Below, one piece after another: positions 52,825-58,855 of a stretch of 58,855 bases of DNA. The stretch comes from Syntrophobacterales bacterium (GTDB lineage Bacteria > Desulfobacterota > Syntrophia > Syntrophales > UBA2210). The position numbers and the translations under genes were made by a program. Below the pieces are notes generated by a model, which did not search any database, was not told the origin of the DNA, and saw only the letters and a program-made list of their open reading frames with translations. Location of the stretch: the NCBI GenBank assembly GCA_018433345.1, contig JAHDRK010000036.1:1-58855 (forward strand). The letters run 5' to 3'. Numbering within the stretch: position 1 is the stretch's first letter; each line of letters opens with the position of its first letter.

Positions 52825-53460
52825 ATGGGAACTGCCGATAGAAGCCGGGAAACGATAGACCGCATCACGAGGGCGGCCATTGAGATGTTTTCGGAAAAAG
52901 GGTTCGATGGAGCCCGAATTGACGCTATCGCCCGGCTGGCGGGGGTCAACAAGGCGACGATTTACTATCATATCGGCGACAAGGAAGCGCTATACCGACT
53001 GGTGCTTCGCATCGTCATAACCGATACAGTCGCTCAGATCGAGTCGGCCTTGGCGTCGCTTGCAACCCCCCAGGAAAAACTTCGAGCCTACGTGCGAATA
53101 TTTGCCCGATCGGCCGCCAACAACCCCGGCATGGCCCCCATTATGATGCGCGAGCTCGCCTCAGGATCGAAAAAACTTCCGGCGGAAATAGCTCTCATTT
53201 ACGGTCGGACAATCGATCTTGTAACGGAGATTCTCGAGGAAGGCATGAAAAAGGGGGTTTTTGTGAGGGTCTCGCCCCTGCTTATTTACGTGATGGTGGC
53301 CGGCGGCGTGGTTTTATACCATCTCACTGATCCCGTGAGGGCCCGCCTCGCCGTGGAAGCCGGCAGGCATTACGAAGTTGAGGAATCTGAAGACGGGGGG
53401 ATCATAGGGGAAATAGAAAAGATAATCATGAACGCCGTCATGAAGCCGCAAAAATTATAA
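52825..53460 (+). CDS. TetR/AcrR-family transcriptional regulator
   Basis: This 211-residue protein has an N-terminal helix-turn-helix (FSEKGFDGARIDAIARLAGVNKATIYYHIGDKEALY, about 20-58) and a helical ligand domain with a hydrophobic stretch LLIYVMVAGGVVLYHL near 152-167. It immediately precedes a three-gene RND efflux operon and is likely its repressor, as in AcrR/MexR-type circuits. The ligand is unknown. Confidence 0.92.
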   Translation: MGTADRSRETIDRITRAAIEMFSEKGFDGARIDAIARLAGVNKATIYYHIGDKEALYRLVLRIVITDTVAQIESALASLATPQEKLRAYVRIFARSAANNPGMAPIMMRELASGSKKLPAEIALIYGRTIDLVTEILEEGMKKGVFVRVSPLLIYVMVAGGVVLYHLTDPVRARLAVEAGRHYEVEESEDGGIIGEIEKIIMNAVMKPQKL

Positions 53461-53476
53461 GAGCGATGCGACATTA

Positions 53477-54508
53477 ATGATAGTGAATGTTTTCAAAGGG
53501 TTGCCGTTGATGCTGATGGTGATCTTCCTCGCCGGGTGTCCTTCCGAGACTCCCCCTGTTGAATCCCCGCGTCCTGTTTCAGTTAGCATGGTGGAATCGT
53601 TTGACTCGATGGAATCGAAATCCTTCAGCGGCATTGTGCAAGAGCGCGACCTCGTGAGACTGTCTTTTCGAGTGGCGGGACAGGTTGAAGAGATCCCCGT
53701 GGAGGAAGGATGCTCCGTTCGCGAGGGTGAGCTCCTGGCCCGTCTCGATTCCCGGGATTACAGGCTTCAATTGGAGGCGACGAGGGCGGAGTACGAGCGG
53801 GTGATCGCCGAGGTCAAGCGATACAAGGAGCTGTACACCCGGAAAAACATAACCGAAATTGAGTACGAAAAGGCCTTGGCCGGAGAAAAACAAATCAACG
53901 CCAAGCTCGCGGCCGCCGAAAACGCACTTAACGATACCCGTCTCTTGAGTCCCTTCGACGGGTATGTACAGGCCGTTTATGTGAGTGAGAAGGAAATGGT
54001 GGACGCGGGCACGCTCATTCTGTCCCTGGTCGATCTGTCGGTGTTGGTGATAGAAACGAACATACCACCCGCCTTCTATATTTTGAGGGATCGTTTCGAA
54101 GATTTTTCCTTTTCCTCGTCTCTTTTCCCAGGGGAGGACCTTCCACTGGAATTGATCGGTATAACGGCCAAAGCGGATATGGGTAACCTCTACCGTGCGA
54201 GATTCAGGTATCGACCGGATCCTGGCTGTCTCTTGGCCCCCGGCATGAGCGTGCGAGTAACGATGCGTTATCGTCCGGATTCGCCGGTGCATATGCGTGT
54301 ACCGCTTTCCGCGGTTGTCGAGGAAGCGGGGGAACGTTTCCTGTGGTTCTACCGTGACGGCAGGGTGATGAAGCAAAAAGTGGAGACGGCCATGGTCGAT
54401 TCCCATGGGATGGTGGGAATAAAAAAAGGTTTATCTCCGGGCGACATGGTGGTTACGGCCGGAAACCACGGTCTTGCCGATGGAGAGATTGTCAAAACGG
54501 TCCGGTAA
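53477..54508 (+). CDS. RND efflux membrane fusion protein (lipoprotein)
   Basis: This 343-residue periplasmic adaptor has a lipoprotein signal with lipobox LAGC at about residues 18-21. The lipoyl-like halves (GIVQERDLVRLSFRVAGQVEEIPVEEGCSVREGELLARLD and LLSPFDGYVQAVYVSEKEMVDAG) flank a short coiled-coil hairpin (about 85-145). The beta-barrel and membrane-proximal domains follow. It links the RND pump to a TolC-type channel. It starts 16 bases after tetR and ends seven bases before the pump gene. Confidence 0.92.
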   Translation: MIVNVFKGLPLMLMVIFLAGCPSETPPVESPRPVSVSMVESFDSMESKSFSGIVQERDLVRLSFRVAGQVEEIPVEEGCSVREGELLARLDSRDYRLQLEATRAEYERVIAEVKRYKELYTRKNITEIEYEKALAGEKQINAKLAAAENALNDTRLLSPFDGYVQAVYVSEKEMVDAGTLILSLVDLSVLVIETNIPPAFYILRDRFEDFSFSSSLFPGEDLPLELIGITAKADMGNLYRARFRYRPDPGCLLAPGMSVRVTMRYRPDSPVHMRVPLSAVVEEAGERFLWFYRDGRVMKQKVETAMVDSHGMVGIKKGLSPGDMVVTAGNHGLADGEIVKTVR

Positions 54509-54515
54509 GAGTGTT

Positions 54516-57500
54516 ATGACTGTCACCAAACTTGCCTTCAAACACAGACAGCTCGTCTGGTTTCTCCTGTTTGCCTTGGTGACGGGTGGTGCCGCCTCTT
54601 ACATCATGATGAGCAAGCTGGAAGACCCGGAAATAAAGATTAAAACGGCCCTTGTCATAACGCCCTATCCAGGTGCCTCGGCGGAAGAGGTGGAATTGAC
54701 CGTTACAGATCACCTGGAGGCGGTAATCAAGGCCATGGGCGACATCCACGAAATTCATTCGCGCTCGATTCCAAACATGTCGGAAATCTGGGTTACACTG
54801 CGGAAAACCATCGCCGACGAAGAGATCGAGCAATACTGGGATATCCTGCGCAAGAAGATCGTCGATGCCCGGCCCGGCCTTCCAAGCGGGGCCATGGATC
54901 CGATGGTGTTCGATGACTTCGGCGACGTTTTCGGACTTTTCTATGCGCTTGTTTCTGATGGTCATTCTTATGAAGACATGAGCCGCTGGGCCGACGAGCT
55001 GAAAAGGCGGTTGTTGGCCATCGAAGGGGTGAGGCGTGTCCGTATCAACGGTGAGCAGGACGCGGTGATAAACATCAATGTCTCGGAGCAGAAAATGGCG
55101 ACACTGGGGGTCCATCCCCTCCGGATCATCGCGGCGGTCAACAACCAGACCTCCAGCGTCTATGCAGGTTCGTACGAAACACCCGGCAGAATGTTACGTA
55201 TAGCCGTGGATCACCAGTTGAAATCCATCGAAGAAATCGAGGACATCGTTATCCAGGGGGCGGGAACGTCCCAGGTCGTGCTTAAGGACATCGCCAGGGT
55301 CGAACGTGCCTACGAGGATCCTCCCTCCCCGAAGATGTTCTATAATAATTATCCGGCCCTTGGGATTTCAATTTCCATGGAATCGGGGGAGAACATCATC
55401 ACCATCGGGAAACGCGTTATGAACTGTGTGGACTCGTTCAGCTCAGAACTCCCCCGGGGCATTGAATTCAAGAAGGTGTACTTCCAGTCGGACGAGGTAA
55501 GCGACGCCATCGATACGTTCGTGTTGAATCTCATCACTTCTCTTGTCATCGTCATTGTCATCATCATGCTCTTGATGGGCCTCAGGTCCGGGATAGTGGT
55601 AGGAACGAGTCTTATTATAGCGATAGCAGGCACATTCCCGATCTTGTTTATCTTGGACGGCACGGTACAGCGTGTTTCGCTGGGCGCCTTCGTCTTGGCC
55701 ATGGGCATGCTCGTGGACAACGGCATCGTGGTGGTGGAGGGTATCTGGCGCGACTTGAAGATGGGGAAAGACCGACTGCATGCCGTACAAAACACGCCTT
55801 CCCTTACGGCATGGCCACTCATGGGAGCGACCTTGATCGGCATATTCGCCTTTCTGCCTGCGTTTCTGTCCCCCGATGATACGGGAACCTACACAAGGGA
55901 TCTTTTCCTGGTGCTTGCCATATCGCTGCTTCTTAGTTGGCTGCTTGCCATGACGCAGGTTCCTCTTATGGCTTACCGACTCATGAAGATTTCCGATAAA
56001 CAGAAAGAAAGGGAGCTATACGACACGCGGCTTTTTAGGTTGATACGGAGGACCATGGAGTGGTGCCTTCGAAACCCGGTCCCGGTTCTTGCCTGCGTTT
56101 TATTTCTCCTTTTTCTGTCGATTGTTTCCTTCCAATTCGTGAAACAGTCTTTCTTTCCTGAATTTGTCTACAAGCAGGCTTACCTGGAGTACCGCCCGCC
56201 CGCCGGGACAAGTCCTTATAAAACGGAAGCGGATTTGAAGAAAATAACAGGGTGGCTTTTGGAGAAGCCGGGCGTATCGGCGGTGACGGGCAGTGTGGGG
56301 GAAACACCGACGCGGTACAACCTGACGCGGCTCATCGCCGAACGCAGCCCGTCGTACGGCGAACTGATAATAGAATTCGCGGACTATGAAACCCGTGTCG
56401 CCCTGAAGCCGGTGATCGAGGCTTACGTCCGTGACCACTACCCCGATGCCTATTCCCGTTTGGTCAATTACAAAATCATTTTTTCCCAAAACCTGGTGGA
56501 GGTCGAATTCAGCGGTCCCGACGGGGCTACACTTAGAGACTTGGCCGGTCGGACCGAGGCGACCATGAGAGATGCCGATCTCGTTGACGCAGCTACGATA
56601 CGAAACAGTTGGGAGCCCGCGATGCCTTACCTCGATGTTCACTATCATGTCTATGATGGGAAGCGGAGCCGCATCGAGCGTCGGGACATGGGCGTATCAT
56701 TCATGGCCGCCACGTCGGGACTGCCCGTGGCACGCTACTTCGAGGAAGACCGGGAACTTCCCGTGTACGTAAGGATGACGGATGCGGGAGGAGGGAAAAT
56801 AGGTGTGCTTGAAAACATACCTGTCTGGGGATTGAATTTTTTCAGTGTTCCCATAGGGAGTATCCTGGGACGCGAGATATCCTTTGATCAAGTAAAAGAC
56901 GACCTCGTGAAACCCACCCCGTTGAGTTCGGTGGCATCAATAGCCCTCGACTGGGAAGATTCTATTGTGCGGAGGATGAACGGACAGAGGTCGATAAAGG
57001 CTCAATGCGATCCCATTCCGGGTTATACGGCCGCCGATGTACTTGACAAAATAGGTCCGGCGGTAAGGTCGATGGAACTGCCGCCGGGGTATTCCTGGCA
57101 ATGGAAGGGAGAAAAGGGCGATCAACAGACCGCTCTGCGTTACATCATTCTCTTTCTGCCCGTGACGATCTTTCTCAGTGTTGTCGTGGTGCTGTTGCTT
57201 TTCAGAAGTTATCGGAAGCTCATCATTATTTTCCTGAGCATACTGCTTTCCATCATAGGCATCGTGCCTTCCCTCCTTTTACTGGGCGTCGAGTTCGGTT
57301 TTCTAGCCATTGTTGGTTCTATCGGGCTCATGGGGATGATGATCAAGAACGGCGTGGTGCTCATCGACGAGATCGACCGTTTCCGGGCGGAAATGGAAGA
57401 TGGGAGGCAAGCCGTCATAGAGGCGGCCCTATCGCGCGTACGTCCCGTATTCATGGCATCGGCCACCACCGCCCTGGGCATGGCCCCCTTGCTGGCGGAC

Positions 57501-57638
57501 CCTTTCTTTTCCAGTGGTTCCTATACCATCATGGGCGGTCTTATGGTGGGGACCATCATCACCCTCTTTATCGTCCCGCTTTTGTATTTTCTATTTTTCG
57601 GGGAAAATCAGAGGGATACCAACCCGGAAAGAGGATAA
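54516..57638 (+). CDS. RND-family efflux transporter (AcrB/MexB-like)
   Basis: This 1040-residue inner-membrane pump has 12 predicted helices and two large periplasmic loops. The transmembrane aspartates of the proton relay are in helix 4 (LGAFVLAMGMLVDNGIVVVEG). The duplicated second half ends in the equivalent helix-10 region (LMGMMIKNGVVLIDEIDR) and SALSRVRPVFMASATTALGMAPL. Length and motifs are of the HAE1-like type; substrates probably include drugs or amphiphiles. ATG 54516 is used; the upstream open part overlaps the adaptor gene. Confidence 0.95.
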   Translation: MTVTKLAFKHRQLVWFLLFALVTGGAASYIMMSKLEDPEIKIKTALVITPYPGASAEEVELTVTDHLEAVIKAMGDIHEIHSRSIPNMSEIWVTLRKTIADEEIEQYWDILRKKIVDARPGLPSGAMDPMVFDDFGDVFGLFYALVSDGHSYEDMSRWADELKRRLLAIEGVRRVRINGEQDAVININVSEQKMATLGVHPLRIIAAVNNQTSSVYAGSYETPGRMLRIAVDHQLKSIEEIEDIVIQGAGTSQVVLKDIARVERAYEDPPSPKMFYNNYPALGISISMESGENIITIGKRVMNCVDSFSSELPRGIEFKKVYFQSDEVSDAIDTFVLNLITSLVIVIVIIMLLMGLRSGIVVGTSLIIAIAGTFPILFILDGTVQRVSLGAFVLAMGMLVDNGIVVVEGIWRDLKMGKDRLHAVQNTPSLTAWPLMGATLIGIFAFLPAFLSPDDTGTYTRDLFLVLAISLLLSWLLAMTQVPLMAYRLMKISDKQKERELYDTRLFRLIRRTMEWCLRNPVPVLACVLFLLFLSIVSFQFVKQSFFPEFVYKQAYLEYRPPAGTSPYKTEADLKKITGWLLEKPGVSAVTGSVGETPTRYNLTRLIAERSPSYGELIIEFADYETRVALKPVIEAYVRDHYPDAYSRLVNYKIIFSQNLVEVEFSGPDGATLRDLAGRTEATMRDADLVDAATIRNSWEPAMPYLDVHYHVYDGKRSRIERRDMGVSFMAATSGLPVARYFEEDRELPVYVRMTDAGGGKIGVLENIPVWGLNFFSVPIGSILGREISFDQVKDDLVKPTPLSSVASIALDWEDSIVRRMNGQRSIKAQCDPIPGYTAADVLDKIGPAVRSMELPPGYSWQWKGEKGDQQTALRYIILFLPVTIFLSVVVVLLLFRSYRKLIIIFLSILLSIIGIVPSLLLLGVEFGFLAIVGSIGLMGMMIKNGVVLIDEIDRFRAEMEDGRQAVIEAALSRVRPVFMASATTALGMAPLLADPFFSSGSYTIMGGLMVGTIITLFIVPLLYFLFFGENQRDTNPERG

Positions 57639-57652
57639 GGAACAAAAGGAAT

Positions 57653-58855
57653 ATGAAACACTTTATCGTGATAATCGTTTTACTGTTGCTCTTGTTCGAT
57701 TCCGCGTTCAATAGCCATGCGGCGATCGAGGTTACGCCGGAAAGTTGTCGTCGGAGGGCGATACTGCAAAGTGAAGATCTTAAGGCCGAGGAAACACGCA
57801 GGGACCAGGCGGACTTACGGACCAAAGAACATCGAACCCACTATCTTCCCAAGATATCGGCCGCGGGATATTACCTCAATACGCGCGGCCGATACGATTG
57901 GGACGTGGATAGAGCCCTTTTCGCCCCCTTGGGGCAACAGGTACCGCTGGACACGATCAATCCGCTTACCGGCCGTCCCATCGACGATGTAAGCGGGCAT
58001 CACATAATGAAACAGTCTGCCTGGTATACCACCATCCGTGCAGAACAACCTCTCTACATGGGCGGGAAGATCAGGGCGGCAAACAAGATGGCGGAGGTGG
58101 CCGAAGGGATTTCCCTGGAATCCGTCGAGGCAAGCCGTCAGTCGGTCATCGCCGAAGCGGATCAGGCATACTGGCGGTTTGTCGCCGTTAACGAGCAGGT
58201 ACAGGCGGCTGCCGCCTACGTGGATCTTCTCGATGCACTTGAAGGCCGGGTGAGCCATGCAGTGGACACGGGACTGGTGCATCGCAACGAACTACTAAAG
58301 GTTCGTGTCCGTTGTAACGAAGCCGCCCTGGACCTCGAGCGGGCAAGAAACGGCAGCGAGTTGTTGCGCATGTCGCTTTGTCGGATCATGGGTTATGATC
58401 TCGCAACTCCTCTCGAGCCGGCCCATGGAGAAATCGCGGTACCCCGTCGCGAAGAAATCCCAGCCGACCCCGATCTATCCGTCAGGAGACGACCCGAGTA
58501 CCGGATGCTGGAGGACAAGGTTGAATTGAATCGAGAGAATGAACGACTGGTGCGTTCCGATTATTTGCCCCAAGTGGGTGTCACGGCGGGTTACGGCTAC
58601 CTGGGGGATATCGAGGTATATCGGACTGACATTTCGAGGGAGGGCTTCTACGTGATTGCGGAGGCGAAGGTTCCCATCTGGCAGTGGGGTGAAGGCCGCT
58701 ATCGGAAAGAGTCGGCGAAACTGGATTCCCGCCTTGCCGAGTTGGATCTCCAGAAGTATGAAAAGCTCATGGAACTCGAGGTCCAGCAGGCTTTTTTCGC
58801 CATGTCCGAAGCCCATGCGAGGTGCGGTATGACGGGGACGGGCCTGAAACAGGCC
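57653..58855 (+). CDS. TolC-family outer membrane channel, partial
   Basis: The frame from ATG 57653 stays open to the window edge (401 codons). It begins with a Sec signal (IVIIVLLLLLFDSAFNSHA) and then the helical repeat pattern of outer membrane efflux proteins, including QPLYMGGKIRAANKMAEVAEG and, after the second repeat starts, RSDYLPQVGVTAGYGY. It is the third component of the pump operon. The start lies 15 bases after the pump stop. The C-terminus lies outside the window. Confidence 0.88.
   Translation, partial: MKHFIVIIVLLLLLFDSAFNSHAAIEVTPESCRRRAILQSEDLKAEETRRDQADLRTKEHRTHYLPKISAAGYYLNTRGRYDWDVDRALFAPLGQQVPLDTINPLTGRPIDDVSGHHIMKQSAWYTTIRAEQPLYMGGKIRAANKMAEVAEGISLESVEASRQSVIAEADQAYWRFVAVNEQVQAAAAYVDLLDALEGRVSHAVDTGLVHRNELLKVRVRCNEAALDLERARNGSELLRMSLCRIMGYDLATPLEPAHGEIAVPRREEIPADPDLSVRRRPEYRMLEDKVELNRENERLVRSDYLPQVGVTAGYGYLGDIEVYRTDISREGFYVIAEAKVPIWQWGEGRYRKESAKLDSRLAELDLQKYEKLMELEVQQAFFAMSEAHARCGMTGTGLKQA

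Noticed and set aside
1..58855. CRISPR arrays, tRNA or rRNA genes, prophage or complete insertion sequences.
   Set aside because: I looked for regular spaced repeats, tRNA T-loop strings, and integrase or transposase proteins and saw none. A covariance-model scan would be needed to exclude divergent small RNAs.

Overview
The window reads as a dense (mostly ATGA- or short-spaced), moderately GC-rich chromosome segment of an anaerobic, Gram-negative bacterium. Multiheme c-type cytochromes with system II (ResB/CcsA) cytochrome maturation, an aldehyde:ferredoxin oxidoreductase, oxygen-sensitive radical SAM and Fe-S proteins, HypAB, GatCAB, Tat-exported flavoproteins and an RND/TolC envelope system fit a Desulfobacterota (former Deltaproteobacteria, Syntrophia-like) lineage. 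This placement is inferred from gene content; there is no rRNA or other marker here. I saw no tRNA, rRNA, CRISPR array, prophage or complete insertion sequence.

Layout. 1-7 kb: a small membrane export protein, an HDAC-family deacetylase, the gatC-gatA-gatB operon running with ATGA overlap into mtnA, and a HAD phosphatase. 7-10.4 kb: ftsH (minus) and cfa (plus). 10.4-18.6 kb: a one-strand alcohol/aldehyde oxidation block holding a DUF6125-like protein, an SCP2-like hypothetical, a metal-site-degenerate iron-ADH paralogue, an intact iron-ADH, a tungsten/molybdenum aldehyde oxidoreductase, a four-cluster ferredoxin, an aldo/keto reductase and an SDR. 18.9-24.3 kb: a NirJ/AhbD-like radical SAM protein coupled to a MenA-like UbiA prenyltransferase, a periplasmic pentapeptide-repeat protein, an HTH/Fe-S protein, and an orphan hypA-hypB pair.

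24.3-33.3 kb is the most distinctive part: a Tat-exported FAD reductase, two decayed remnants of the same kind of gene, a protein fusing 15 CXXCH haem sites to a membrane cytochrome b, ResB, CcsA, and a second, Sec-exported FAD reductase. Together they look like a quinol-to-periplasm electron pathway ending on flavoenzymes that lack the substrate arginines of classical fumarate reductases. 33.4-43.3 kb: an MFS transporter, an FMN reductase, a PurL-like protein with an extra cysteine cluster next to a PLP decarboxylase, a CDF metal exporter, a large acyl-CoA dehydrogenase, a FabG-type SDR and a DUF362 protein. 43.6-48.1 kb: an OmpA-like lipoprotein, a DUF4185 protein, an EEP hydrolase, a cytidylate-kinase-like/BON fusion, YkgJ-type and PilZ proteins. 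48.1-52.5 kb (minus): trpB-trpA-trpD(truncated)-trpC-trpF. 52.8-58.9 kb: tetR, membrane fusion protein, RND pump and a TolC-family gene cut by the window end.

A 27-bp dispersed repeat occurs three times (115-141, 6833-6859, 46358-46384), always at the 3' end of a gene, and in two cases supplies the stop codon and last residues. The best candidates for undescribed biology are the flavoprotein/15-haem cytochrome b system, the pseudo-ADH/ADH pair in the AOR block, and the PurL-like/PLP-decarboxylase pair.
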